Positions 1-11,376 of a stretch of DNA of 64,000 bases are shown here, in pieces; the first letter of the stretch is position 1, and every line of letters begins with the position of its first letter. Source of the stretch: Thozetella sp. PMI_491 (taxonomy: Eukaryota > Ascomycota > Sordariomycetes > Chaetosphaeriales > Chaetosphaeriaceae); assembly GCA_021432635.1 (NCBI GenBank), contig MU270022.1:744001-808000 (forward strand). The letters are read 5' to 3'. The notes beneath the pieces are model-generated. The model was given only the letters and a program-made list of their open reading frames with translations. It was not told the origin of the DNA and did not search any database. A program made the translations under genes and the position numbers.

Positions 1-940
1 GAAGTAGCAGATGTAATTCATGGCTAGCTCGGGCCGTTAGTAGGTACGACGCCGGCATATGTGCACTTCAAGGAACGGGGACGTACGCCATATCCTCTGC
101 ATCTTGCTGTCTGTCGTCATTTGCACCCCTACTCAACCGGCCAACTTTAGCGCCAGTGGCTTTGCGCGTGCGTCGCATATCACGCATCCTTACCAGTACA
201 CGCCGTCATCCAACGCATGGTATCGTCGACCATGCTCCCATTTATACTGAAGAACGGAAGACCTCAAGCTCGTCGTGTCTGTGGCTGTGGTTCTATCTAG
301 GTCAGGGCCAAGGAGACAGAGTGATGGTTTCACCGACTTACGAGGCCGCATAGGCGGAGTCGGTATCTTGATCCTACCATGGGAAAAAGGATTTAGCAAG
401 TTGCCGTGGAACTTTGAGGCCAAGACAGCCTTACGACCTCGATGACGCCAGGGGTGGCGGGCTGCGCCTGTTGAGGCGAAGAAGCCGGCACCCCGGCAGG
501 CGACCCTTCTTGAGCTTCTTCGGCCGGCGGAGTATTCTTCGCGGAGGGTGGAGACGACATTGTCTAGCTTTACACGGTCGAAGGGAGTGAGTAGGGGGAA
601 GCTAGTGCTAGGTACGAAAGCCGGGTCGAAGGTCAAGGAACGTCGGTAGTGTTTGTCGAAGCTGTGCGGTTTTTTGCGCCCCGCACCTGTCAGTAATGTG
701 GCGTGGCTTGAGAACGTGCCGTGGCCCACTAACGGGATAGGGCTCTCAGATAGGAAATTGGGCCGAAGCTATACCCAAAACTTCAAGGCGCCTGAGCCTC
801 TTGTCAACTTAACCGCTTGGCAACTCGCAATTCGTTTCCAAACTCTGTCATATCTACTCTATGCTCTATTTAGTTGTGGCGGGAAAGAGAGGGAATATAA
901 CGCTCAGGACTATCCCCACTATGTTTGCTTCGTAACACTG

Positions 941-961
941 AGGTAGGTAGGTAGGTAGGTA
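941..961. repeat. (AGGT)5 microsatellite
   Basis: Five consecutive AGGT units followed by a near-match (AAGG). It lies in non-coding sequence. Confidence 0.85.
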
Positions 962-2673
962 AGGGACGGTACTGTACATGGCCACTAGTAGAGCGCCGGG
1001 CTAGCAACGAAGCTAAGATTCCGGTATCCACTCCATCTTTGCACCGTGAGCATTGTCTATGAGCTAGGCCAAATCCTAGAGCAATTAGGGACATACCTGG
1101 CACGACTGTGTCTACCTCTAGGGGTTCATTAACGTCAACGATCTCCCTGGCGATGGGCTCGTTCTTTCGAATCTGCATCCATGGCCGGCCTTAAGTCATC
1201 CATCTTGGACCACTAGGCCAGGTGAAAACGACAAAAAATGCAAATGCCTCACTTTTGAATTCTCAAGTCTTGCAGCCAGACCTCCGACTTCTTGCATTCG
1301 TCAACCTGCGCCTTCGAATGTAACTGGAGCGATTCTCGAGGCTGGCGAACGATCTGGAAACCAAATTGATCCAGTGTGAAATCATTTATTCGGCAGCGAA
1401 TGTCCTGTATCTTGATCTTATGGGTGTCAAAATCGAGGCTAGAGTGCTTCCCGGGAACGAATTCGACGCCAGGAGCAACAGAGACAAAGAATGGCTTTTC
1501 GGTCTCGTATAATGACTTCCGCTGTAAAAACCGGACCTGGCCCTCAACTGTCGATATTTATTTTTCTTCGGGCTTGAACCGGTTACATCGGCATCAGTGC
1601 GGTTGCTTCTCCCTTCGATGCAAAGACTCTGGTCAATGATGAGCATGTACTTTTGCGACAACGAAGAAGGAGTGAGGATGCCAACCCGGCGCAATGACCA
1701 CGGCCGTGGGTCTGGACCTGACAGAGGCTTAGGTGACGGGAAACTGACCCCCACGCAGCATAGCAAACAAGAACGTCAAAACCATCCTTTCACAGCTCGC
1801 TGGAAGCCATGGGCCAGTAATAACTCGCGACAGCCTTATATTCCAAAGTTGGGCGAAATATCCAAAGTTCTTTTTCGGTTCATTTCATGTTACTCCAACT
1901 TCCGGTTGCGCCCTGGCACGCGCCGTGCCGTAATCCCGTCCTGCAGCGTTTGCAACCTAGCACGGCGCGAATGTGATGCACAAAGCGGTAGAAGCCCCTG
2001 GACTAAACTCGATCGGCAGTGCCTGCGCCTTCGTAGCTTCGCCGGCAACATGCCGGTTGGGGCTGCCCGTTTCGCAAAACGGGGTGCCGTTCTATTACAT
2101 GTTAAATGCACCGCCCCTCGCTACGCTCCCGGGCGCGGATCTCTGTCTGGCCGATGGTCATTCTTTATACGCGTCTATACATTTAATGCCATAGCTCGTG
2201 TCGCTCTAGCGGCTACGACCGGCCCTCTGTAAGTTCTAGGAGTCTTGCACGCCAGCGACTGCCTCGCCTATCGCCTGAACCAACAGCTCTGACGCCATAT
2301 ATACCGTAGCCAGTGAAGCCAAGACTAACTGTTTTAGTCGAAAGCAAAACGTGCTTGGAACGGAGAGACCATACCGAATCAGCGGCTAAAGAGCGGGAAG
2401 AACCCATTTTTGCGCCAGAATGTGTCCTGTCTCTGCCGCCGCGACTGTTTATTCTCGCCGGCGGTTCCTCAAAAGGTTACTGTTTCTTGCCACTCAAGCG
2501 ACCCCAAAACTGCGCCTTCGCTAATATAGTTGGGGACAGGTAAATGTGACAAGCTTGGGAGGGGGGTGTTGCCTGGAAGGGGAGGCGGAACGCGCTTAGG
2601 AGCAGCTCGCCCAAGAGCCCTCCCATCGCCAGTTTTCCCATTTCGGTGGGCTTGTTTTCTGAATATCACTTAA

Positions 2674-2800
2674 TCAAGCTGGCTCCAGAAGTCAAGCTGG
2701 TTCCAAAAATCAAGTCGGTAGAGAAACAAAGCTGGCATCAAAGAGTAATCTTACTCCAGAAATCAGGCTAGCTCTAAAAGTCAGGTTATTTCTACAAATT
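2674..2800. repeat. Degenerate ~18-bp tandem repeat, about 7 copies
   Basis: Successive units start with TCAAGCTGG, TCAAGCTGG, TCAAGTCGG, then diverged forms, then TCAGGCTAG and TCAGGTTAT. Each has a C/T-rich centre and an A-rich end (CCAGAAG, CCAAAAA, CTAAAAG). The first two units are exactly 18 bp; later ones carry substitutions and small indels. It is an old minisatellite with no open frame through it. Confidence 0.75.
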
Positions 2801-3745
2801 CTAGAGAAGGACGGCGGACGAATGTATCTGGACTTATTTCAGGGGTTGAATAGAACAACCTAAGACTTTAAAGCACCGATGGAAGCCAAATTTTGAGACT
2901 GGGAAGCGCGGGAAGTAAAGTGTGACGCATCGGAGTTGGTCTCATGGAAACTGTATTTGGGCATCGTTTTGTGCAAGGACTGCCCACACTGACTTAGGGT
3001 TCTAGCATATTTCTAGTTTCTGATCGATTTATTGGTGTGCGAGCCTCTTACATTATATTCTAAACCCAAAGTTTGCCTGTAGCGGTTACTTGTTCAGTGT
3101 GAAATATCATTGACCAACAATTGTGGACAAGTACCTACGGACGGATCTCCGTACTGATATTCCCTATCAAGTTGAATATGTTTCAACTCCTAGCTCCCAC
3201 CATTGGGTCTATGTAGTTCTCCATTTCGCCTAAACAAAAGTTCCCTGACCGTGACTATCGCATGGCTCATATAGTTTCTTTAAATGAATATCGACCTGTA
3301 CATAAGTATTTCCATGCCCTGATTCTTTCCGCCCCCAACCGTATCCAGGTCTTGGCACTTTGTCCACCCCAAATTATCGACTCGCCTACTCTCTGGAGGC
3401 ACAGGATCGATTGTTGAGTGTCCTGCTGATTGGCTCAAGGTCTCCGGCTATCTGTCTGTCCTACCAACGGACGCGGGTCTCCGCATGATTGAGCTGGGTC
3501 GAACGGGTTTGCGCATATGTATGCTGGATGTAGGCCGTGTGGGTTGCATTTGTATAGCTAGACTCGTTAATTAATTGCTTACCAACATGCGTTGCCGGCC
3601 AGTCGTGCTGCAAAATATGAGCGGAGTGCGTTTAGAGTCTTATAGATGCCTTCTTCCCACCATTATCAAGACCGGCATAATACCTAGAGGAGCGTAGTAC
3701 CTACCTTGACTCGGCCCAGCCCTGTTGTTGAGATACCGGCTAACG

Positions 3746-5320
3746 ATGCGTCCTATTGACTGCTTGCTCACCGTGGCTCTCGCGGGAATCACTCGCGCAT
3801 ATATTCCAGACTCTACCTTCGAGACAGACATCTTGGCCGCACAGAGTCTCTCTCAGCTAATCCAAGCTCTCGACAGTGGCCAGCTGGGGAAAGCGCTTGC
3901 TGTGCGTGGTGTCCAACAAGCATGCAGTATATCTAGCCTGGCCGTTCGGCGAGAATAGTGAGCTCTGAACTGATTTTCAAGTGTATGGTCCTACCCGCTT
4001 GCGAGGTTCTAATATCCTGTCTCCCACCAGCTCTACCTTGTCCAACGAAGAGAAGTTAGACTACACTGCTGCAGGTCGGTTATTTTCCTCCATCAATCCC
4101 CTCTGTCAATCATGCGGAGTCTCCTAGAACATATATCTGACCGCACGCCATAGTGAAATGCCTCATGGCAGCGCCCTCGAAGATTCCTTCCGGCCTCGCA
4201 CCGGGGGCGAAGTCCCGCTATGATGACTTCGTCGCCACCCATGTGAACCAAACACGCGGTATCCACTTCAGTGGCTCATTCTTTATTTGGCATCGGTATT
4301 TCCTCTGGGCCTTCGAGAGAGCTCTGCGGGACGAGTGCGGTTACAACGGCTACTTGACCTACTGGAACTGGGGCAAGTCTGCAACGGTACGCATGTTGAA
4401 TCAGCTTAGCTTCATGGCGCGCGCCACCTCGCGTGGCAGGCAGCCTACTAACGTGAAGAAAGGATCCCCTACACGCGCCCTACTTTGACGGAAGCGAATA
4501 CTCACAGGGAGCCAACGGCGTCTGGGCACCGCACAACTGCACAAAACCTCAACCTACCGGTCCCTACTGCACACTAATTATAGACGGAGAGGGCGGGGGC
4601 TGCGTCGAGAGAGGGCCGTATAACGGAATCCTGACCAATATATCTGCTACAAGCCCTACCTTAAACGCCACCGACGCCGTCATTCCCGGACCGTTCTTAG
4701 GATACCAGCCACGCTGCGTGAGGCGCGACATCTCCGTGGACCTTTCCAAGAAATTTGCAAGCGATGCCCACCTAAAGCACATTTTGACTCATCCCATCTT
4801 CCAGGGAGAAAGCATTGGTCCCTTCCAGGACTATTTTGAGGCTGGGACCTGGCTCTACCCCAATGGTACGATTCCCGGCCAGGATTGGGATATCGGTCTC
4901 CACGGAACTGGGCACTATGTCTTTGCTGGAGATCCGGGCGGCGATGTGTGACACCTCCTCTACACCCTCCTTCCCTTCCCTGTCTATCCCCTGTTTTACC
5001 ATGGTCTGTTACTGCATTGCTTCGGCTAGATAGCTTACTCTGCGTGGCAACAGGTTTTCAATTCTCCAGGAGACCCCATGTTCTGGCTCCATCACGCCAT
5101 GGTTGACCGAACATATTGGATCTGGCAAAATCAGAAGCCGGTGGAAAGGGCCTTCTACATCAACGGGACTAGGACGATGCTGAACAAGCCGCCAAGCGGC
5201 AAAGCTACAATGGAGGATATCATAGATCTGCAGTACATCACTCCACGAGATGGACCTACGTACGGCATGAAGTATCATGTTAGCTCAGTCGCAGGTCCGT
5301 ACTGTTATATATACCTCTAG
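3746..5320 (+). CDS. Secreted tyrosinase (type-3 copper protein)
   Basis: Oxidises phenols and catechols to quinones with a binuclear copper centre. Five exons: 3746-3957, 4031-4074, 4154-4386, 4463-4945, 5054-5320, giving 412 residues; all junctions keep frame and restore family motifs. The start gives a signal peptide (residues 1 to about 18, ending TRA). CuA histidines are visible at 115, 123 and 132 (the last in the WHRYF motif). CuB histidines are at 310, 314 and in the HH pair 337-338 of FWLHH. The protein ends a few residues after the CuB domain, so it is a short secreted form without a long C-terminal lid domain. It converges on the cell-wall protein gene ending at 5486, 165 bp away. 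Domain assignment is firm; the substrate is unknown. Confidence 0.93.
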
Positions 5321-5485
5321 TCCTTATATATATTCGACATACCACCCCGAAAGGTTCGTACTAAGATGTACCACCTCCAGCAAGTGAGTAAATACTCATA
5401 TTCGATAGGTAAGTAGATAGTAAACTTGCAATATGACATCGATCTCTTGAGAACATTATTAAACCGGCCTATGTACAAGTTGAAG

Positions 5486-6789
5486 TTAGCTGTCAACCCC
5501 GCCTTGCCGGAGACTCTCTATTCGTTTTTGAACTTCGTCTTCCTCGTTCTGTATCCGTTGAAGCTGTAGCAACACGTTTCTCTGCTGCTGTAGCTGGGAC
5601 TGTCTCCGCAGAAGGTCATCAAGTTGTTCTTGGTTGGTTGGTCCGCTTTCTACTGCCATCTCTGCGGGCTGAGAAACGACTTCGGGAGCATCCTCCACCG
5701 CCGGTGGCAGAGGAGAGCTAGCAACCGCAGCGCTTTCTATGTGGAGATCAGACGGAAGTTCTGAGTACGGGGGCGCTGACACGTCCCAGGGCGCTGGTAA
5801 GCTGCTCTTCGGCTGGACAGCTGGCTCAACATGATCTGAAGGTAGCTCTCGCGGCACCGGAGTGGCGGATTCCATTTCATAGACATTGGTGACCTGCGGG
5901 TCGTGATCTAGCTCAGGTACAGCTGGACTGATTGGATCGACTGCCTTTTCTACCAGACCCTTATCAGGAGTCGGATCAAGCTCCGACACTGGGTTTCCAT
6001 CCAACTGTGGCTCGCGTAGCTCGGGAATGTCGCCTCCGGTTTTCTTTCGGCGGCGTCGGCAGAGGAGGATTGCCGCCACCCCAATCGCGATTGCGAGCAC
6101 GGCGCCAACCACAATCCCGGCGATGGCGCCTCCGGAAAGACTCTGCTGCGATGCTCCGGAGCTAGAGCCATTCGATCCGCTGGAATCGCTGCCTGTCGCC
6201 GCCAGGGCGGAAGTCGCTGAGGTTGAAGATCCTCCGTTCTGGGTGCTCGTCGAAGTTATCGATGTTAGGCTCGGAAGGGAAGACACCGAAGACGAGCTCG
6301 AGGTAGAGGAGGTCGTAGAGGGGTTTGACGTTGGTGGTTCGATGGTAGAGCTTGGTGTCGGTGAGGTAGAAGTGGAGCTGCCACTTGCGCCTTGAAAGGT
6401 AAATAGAGTAGAAAAGTTTGGCGAGCCGGTGCTATCAGTGATTCGGAAGGCGTAGGTACCAGTCGCCAGCGAAGATGGTGGGGTCCACGTATAAGATGTT
6501 CCTGTGCTTCCAGCTAGAGCAGCGTAAGCATTTTTCCTGCTATTTCCTTTGGACAGCCTTAGTATTTCTTACCTACGATGGTCATTACCTTGACTAGATT
6601 CGAGATTGATCCAGTCATGAGGTCAATGGTTACACCGCCTGAAGCATTGATCCAAGTCAAGGTATACGGCTGCCCCGCCACCACGTCGAAGGCTGAGTTT
6701 GTCAACTCGGCAGCTCCATTGCAAAGGCCAACAAGAAAACCGGCCCATATCCAAATTCGAACCGCCCGCATTATCGATTTTGGACGCAT
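5486..6789 (-). CDS. Membrane-anchored Kre9/Knh1-like cell-wall protein
   Basis: Two exons, 6789-6573 and 6513-5486, 414 residues. The 59-bp intron explains an apparent frame change and joins the Ig-like domain as MTIV-AGSTGTSYTW. Order: signal peptide (1 to about 26), Kre9/Knh1-like Ig-type domain (about 27-115), Ser/Thr-rich stalk (about 115-198), one transmembrane helix (199-224) followed by a basic RRRRKK stop-transfer, then a cytoplasmic tail rich in Pro and acidic residues that ends in a Gln/Leu-rich coiled coil (about 366-410). Members of this group often carry a GPI anchor; this one has a true transmembrane helix and long tail, like Wsc/Mid2 wall-stress sensors. A sensor role is inferred from architecture only. 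Confidence 0.85.
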
Positions 6790-7830
6790 TTTTTGCTAGA
6801 ATGACTCTAGACGCTCACATTGGGCGACAATGCCCGAATTGCGTGTGGAACCAAGATCAGGGATAAAGAGGTGATGGATAAAGTGAAGTGTGTCGCGAGA
6901 GAGGCGTCGAGAATTAAAATCGAACGGGGGAGACCTAGCCGTGTCCAGCTCCCTAGCAGACGCTTAGGCCTAGAACATGGCACCTGATACGACCGGCCGG
7001 GATACTGCTTCGATGAATTTGAAGTCAAGTACAGGAGGCGCAAAACAAGGCCTGCGATTGGGGTACCAGCTTGGACTTCCGCGCGTGGCGTTGTTGAAGC
7101 TGAAAGAAAACGTTGGGCCAGCCAATCATAACCCTCGACAGATGATCATAATAGGCCAGCCAGAGTGTCCATATTGGAAGAAAGCCTAGGCCTTAGGGGG
7201 CGCTGTTGCACTAGTGCTGCGCTAAGAGGAGTGTGGCGAACTCTCGCGCTTTGATCTTATCGAACTCTTGGCAGCTGAAAAGGGGTGGATAAGATTCACA
7301 TGCCCCTCGAGATTGTCTCGATGCGGTAGGAAAGGCTTGACGCTCTTCTCATGTGCGGGTGACAGCGGCTGGGCGTCAAAAGGGAGAGAAACTATGGCGT
7401 AGGCTGACAAACGGTGTACCTGTAATATGACGCTTCTTGCGTGGGCGGATGTTTCTGTAACAGTAGATCGCTATTGGCTCTAGTTCCTTGCTACCTATAT
7501 CAGGTAAGTGTAAACTTGGGCAGGGCTCTGTTTGCCAACTTATTACGCTCCATGATTCGACCAGTACAAATCTATCTAAGTTTACCAAGACTGCCGCGAG
7601 AGCATAGAGAGCTTTATGGCAACTTCTTTCGCATTTGGGGAACCGAATAGCTTTCAGTCAAGTGTCAACTGCCACAAGCACAAATACATCGTTGGCGAGG
7701 GAGTGAGCTGCAACCCGGGTAGTAGAATTGAAGCCCTGGCTAGCAGTACTCACCATGACCTGCCCAATATTGACGGAATTAAGGTAGAGGGTAAAAGTTC
7801 AATGGTCCATTTTAGCTGTGCTGGGCCTAC
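6790..7830. other. Intergenic, promoter of the Kre9-like gene
   Basis: No credible open frame. The right side is the 3' flank of the minus-strand hydrolase; the left side should carry the promoter of the Kre9-like gene. No repeat seen. Confidence 0.5.
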
Positions 7831-8934
7831 CTAGACATGGTCGGGAGATACCCCTAACTTTTCGGCTAGCTGCGATTGGAGCACCGTTGCGGCCTCCAAA
7901 TGCTGTGCAATAACTCGAGCCGTCCTCTTGGCGCCCTTTTCCCCAATAAAGAAGTAGTGATTTCCCTCTATGCGAGTTGACAAGCTCTCCGGTATGGTTG
8001 CCACCATCCTAGACACCTCACTCCATGCATCTCCGATCGGCCTTTTTCGTTTTGACAACTCCACCACTCCTGTCAACCGTAAGGTAAAAAGGAAGTTCCA
8101 AGTAGCCTTGTCTGCTAGCGCATGACGCGTGTCTTGCTCGCCATCCGGATATATTGTTGCGATCCAGGGGAGCGCCGCGAACTCGTTTGCTTGCGAATCC
8201 TGGATTGAAAGGCCCTCGTCGTCGACGAATTCGGCATCCCCATCCTTGTGCTTCAGGAGCCATCCGAGCATGCTAATAGGCGTGTTGCCGTAATATTCAC
8301 GAACAAAGACGTCTTCAGGGATAATAGCCGCAGTTCCGTTTAATTCGGCTTGAGAACGGAGCTGCGGAAGGAAAACTTTGAGTAGAATAGGCACCGATGC
8401 GTACCCTGTTCTGCTGCACCGTATATTCTCTCGGCCCGGGTGGCCACCAGGAAGCGCTGCGAGACCTGGAGTTGCGGCCAGAGGGACGTACAGCCGAACT
8501 TGCAGACCCAGCTTAACGGCGGCTTTCGTGAAGGGAACCACGACTCGGCCTCCCATGCTCCATGATATAAGGATTATCTCCCCTGAGAGCTGATTGTTAT
8601 CAATCACCTTTTTCGCCGCTATGGCCGCCTGTCCCCCCCAGTCCTTGATACGAAAGCCAGGACATGTCGCAGGTATGACTTGCGTCTCTGTCTCCAGCGG
8701 GTATGAGATGGCCAGGAACGCGAAGCCCTCCTGGTGGAGCCAGTGGGCGAGAAAATCTTCTTCGCGGGCGCCTGCATGTCCGCCATACGAGACTCGTGCC
8801 AGGTGAGCCCCGCCGGGAATAAACACGGCCAAGGGCTTGCCTCCGCGGGGTGCAGGCGAGTACCGGTACAAACAGGGGAAGCCGCCCACGTCGTCCAGGA
8901 CTTCCCCCTCGAAGAGGCCTGGGCCTGCGCTCAT
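7831..8934 (-). CDS. Alpha/beta-hydrolase fold protein
   Basis: Single exon, 367 residues from the ATG at 8934. The frame stays open upstream to a TTG at 9057, but there is no earlier ATG, so 8934 is the likely start. Near the N-terminus FIPGGAHLARVSYGGH resembles the oxyanion-hole region of alpha/beta hydrolases. The nucleophile elbow reads SWSMGG (Ser in an S-x-S-x-G setting instead of G-x-S-x-G). A C-terminal histidine in EGNHYFF and an upstream acid could complete a triad. No signal peptide, so probably cytosolic. It is divergent from the sugar-type MFS at 9446, sharing about 510 bp. Substrate unknown; serine esterase or thioesterase-like activity is inferred. Confidence 0.75.
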   Translation of the reverse strand: MSAGPGLFEGEVLDDVGGFPCLYRYSPAPRGGKPLAVFIPGGAHLARVSYGGHAGAREEDFLAHWLHQEGFAFLAISYPLETETQVIPATCPGFRIKDWGGQAAIAAKKVIDNNQLSGEIILISWSMGGRVVVPFTKAAVKLGLQVRLYVPLAATPGLAALPGGHPGRENIRCSRTGYASVPILLKVFLPQLRSQAELNGTAAIIPEDVFVREYYGNTPISMLGWLLKHKDGDAEFVDDEGLSIQDSQANEFAALPWIATIYPDGEQDTRHALADKATWNFLFTLRLTGVVELSKRKRPIGDAWSEVSRMVATIPESLSTRIEGNHYFFIGEKGAKRTARVIAQHLEAATVLQSQLAEKLGVSPDHV

Positions 8935-9445
8935 ATTGATAGGCCGGAGAGTGATGTTCAAGCACGTGAGAGCTTGTTCTGGGCGGTGCTGCGAGACAAA
9001 ATCGCGGTTAGAGACGCGCGGCTCGGGTAAGCGTTCCGGGTGACGAAACAGCGACAAAGAGAAATGGTTGGTGCACTAGAGCTTATGGGGAAACTCGGCT
9101 GAACCGGCATCGCACGGCCAGAGGGTAACATGGCAATGTTTATCCCACATATTTGACCTGTACCTAGTTCCTCGATATCCTAGCTCGGACTGGGGCAAGT
9201 GGAGAATCGCCCTAGCCTTGGAGCAAAATGGGAATAACTACTACGTAAATGCTGTGAGTTTCAGAGCGGAGTCATCACCCCGGATTATGGGCCCGCCGAT
9301 CTTCGGGGAAGAAGAATTTGCGCTTCTCCCTCTTTTTCTATTCTGTTCTCCTTTGCAAGTCGAATCGAACGTCAAGGTCCGCCGTTTGTTCCAATTCCCA
9401 TTGAATACCTAGGTAGTCTCCGCCTCCACGGGGCAGTAAGCTGGC
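8935..9445. promoter_or_regulatory. Shared divergent promoter, hydrolase / MFS sugar porter
   Basis: A 511-bp interval between the ATG of the minus-strand hydrolase and the ATG of the plus-strand transporter. No open frame of interest other than the non-ATG extension of the hydrolase (to 9057). Spacing suggests co-regulation; I could not identify a specific factor site. Confidence 0.4.
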
Positions 9446-11025
9446 ATGGTGTTCAACCTTGGCTCTCTGGAGGGCCCAGCCCTTCAGAGGATGATCGCGA
9501 TTGTCGGGGCTGTTGCCTTCCTCCTCCAGGGCTATAACCAATCCATGATGAACGGTCTCCTTACAATGGACGAATTTCTCAAAGTCATTCCCGAGGCGGA
9601 CACTCTGAACACGGCGGGTGCAGTGAAGTCGCACAATGCAAAGATACAAGGTAGAGACCCTGCACCTGGCAATGTCATCGAGATGGTATATCCTAATCCA
9701 ATTTAGGTCTTATTGTCGCTATTTACGAAATCGGCTGTGCTCTCGGAGCTCTGTCGTGTCTCGTTATAGGTGATCGTCTCGGTCGCCCCAAGACAATGTA
9801 TGTGGCAGGCTTGGTGGTGCTGGTAGGCGTTGTGATACAAATATGCACATATTCGCTCGGCCAGATCCTAGCAGCCCGCATCATCACGGGCCTCGGAATT
9901 GGGGCGTACACAGGCACGGTTCCGATGTACGTCAGCGAGACGGCGGACGCCAAGATGCGAGGTCCCCTCGTCTTGATCGAGGGCGTTTTTGCGCTTTCGG
10001 GCATCACTCTGGCAGCGTGGATCAATTTCGGCTTCTACCACGTGCCGAACAGTTCTGAAATCAAGTGGAGGTTCCCGATTGCCTTCCAGCTTGTCTTTCT
10101 ACTTATCCTCTTGGGACTGCAGTGGTTCCTCCCAGAGAGCCCGAGATGGCTTATGAAGAAGGAGAGGAGGGAAGAAGGAGCGGCTGCCGTTGCACGACTC
10201 CGATGCTTGCCGATTGACTCCCCAGAGGTCATTAGGGAAGTGTCTCTCATCCACATGGCTCTCATGCGTGATCAGGGCCACCGCAATGAGCACTCCGCCA
10301 GTCCTTTCTCGATGAATAACAATCGACACCTTCATCGCACGCTTCTAGCCGTCACCATCACCATGATCACGCAAATGACCGGCATCAACATCATTCCTTT
10401 CTATTCGAACACGATCCTGCAAGGCACGCTGGGCTACCCGGGCGACATCTCGCGCATTCTGTCCGCTTGTATGCAGCTGACCCTCGTTTGTGGCGGCATC
10501 ACCGCTTGCTTCCTGGTCGAACGGATAGGTCGCCGTCGGCTGATGCTCATGTCGACGTTCAGCATTGGGCTATGTCAGGCTGCAGTAGGCGGGCTCTCGT
10601 CGAACCTCAGCAATCCTGCGTGCGGCAAGGCAGCCTTGTTCTTCTACTTCCTTGCCATGTACGTCTTGCCAGTCGGCATGTTTATGATCCCGTTCATGTA
10701 TGCATCGGAAATCGCACCGATCGGCATCCGTCACCAAGTTGCCGGCATGGCCGCGGCGAGCAGCTGGACTTTTAACTTCCTGGTGGCCGAAATCACGCCT
10801 GTGGCATTCGCAGACATTACTTGGCGTTACTACTTCGTCTTTTTCTCGTGCAGCATGGCTGGATGCGTCATCATCTACCTGTTCTATCCCGAGACGCGCG
10901 GGCTTCCGCTCGAGGCGGTCGATATGATCTTTACCGAGTCAAAGTCGGTCTTGGATCCTGTTCGCGTGGCAAAAGAACTGCCTGAAACTTTGGATTTCCT
11001 CGAAGACGCAGATCTCGAGAAATAA
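9446..11025 (+). CDS. MFS sugar-porter family transporter
   Basis: Two exons, 9446-9650 and 9707-11025 (56-bp intron), 507 residues, twelve predicted transmembrane segments. Sugar-porter signatures are visible: GDRLGRPKTM after the second helix, PESPRWLMKK after helix 6, ERIGRRRLML in the second half, and PETRGLPLEAVD near the C-terminus. QMTGINIIPFYSNTI matches the QxxGxNxxxxY substrate motif of hexose and quinate porters in helix 7. Plasma-membrane proton symport or facilitated uptake of a sugar, quinate or related polyol is expected from the family; the exact substrate cannot be read. Divergent from the hydrolase at 8934. Confidence 0.92.
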
Positions 11026-11376
11026 GGTGTAGCGGTGAAGGTGATGGTCCGTTATTAATAGTAAGGACCTAGGTAGCATAATGGTACTGTTGAACCCACG
11101 GTAGTAGTGCCTAAACCCCGCCCAGTAATTGGACCATCCCTTCAGTTAAACTAGCTCAAATGAGCCGGCCAAGGGACTAACAGGCTTTGGCTAAAGGGAT
11201 GGGACGAATAATGACTAAGCGGAGCCTTGAAGGCTCCGGAGTGAGAAGAGGAGGCCCGTGTGGAAGAAGTGTTGCGGTGTCACCCCAGGCATTGAGGAAA
11301 CTCGATTTAGTCAAAAAGGCCCATTTCCTTTCTTCTCAACACAGAAAACTGAACATGCCAGTTCAAGCTAGATGCA
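11026..11376. other. Intergenic, promoter of ferroportin-like gene
   Basis: About 350 bp containing the 3' end of the MFS gene and the probable promoter and leader of the ferroportin-like gene. No other feature seen. Confidence 0.4.

Larger units (their letters stand above)
1..3745. other. Gene-free stretch (3.7 kb)
   Basis: I see no convincing coding region. The longest open frame (minus strand, 729 down to 190) begins at a GTG, has no recognisable motif and no plausible introns. The stretch holds an (AGGT) microsatellite at 941-961 and a decayed 18-bp tandem repeat at 2674-2800. The last few hundred bases are the likely promoter of the tyrosinase gene at 3746. Confidence 0.6.

Noticed and set aside
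190-729. 179-codon open frame on the minus strand
   Set aside because: It starts with GTG, has no domain motif or intron signals, and overlaps other frames of similar quality.
6514-6572. Apparent frameshift in the Kre9-like gene
   Set aside because: A 59-bp intron fits frame and family pattern (MTIV-AGSTGTSYTW).
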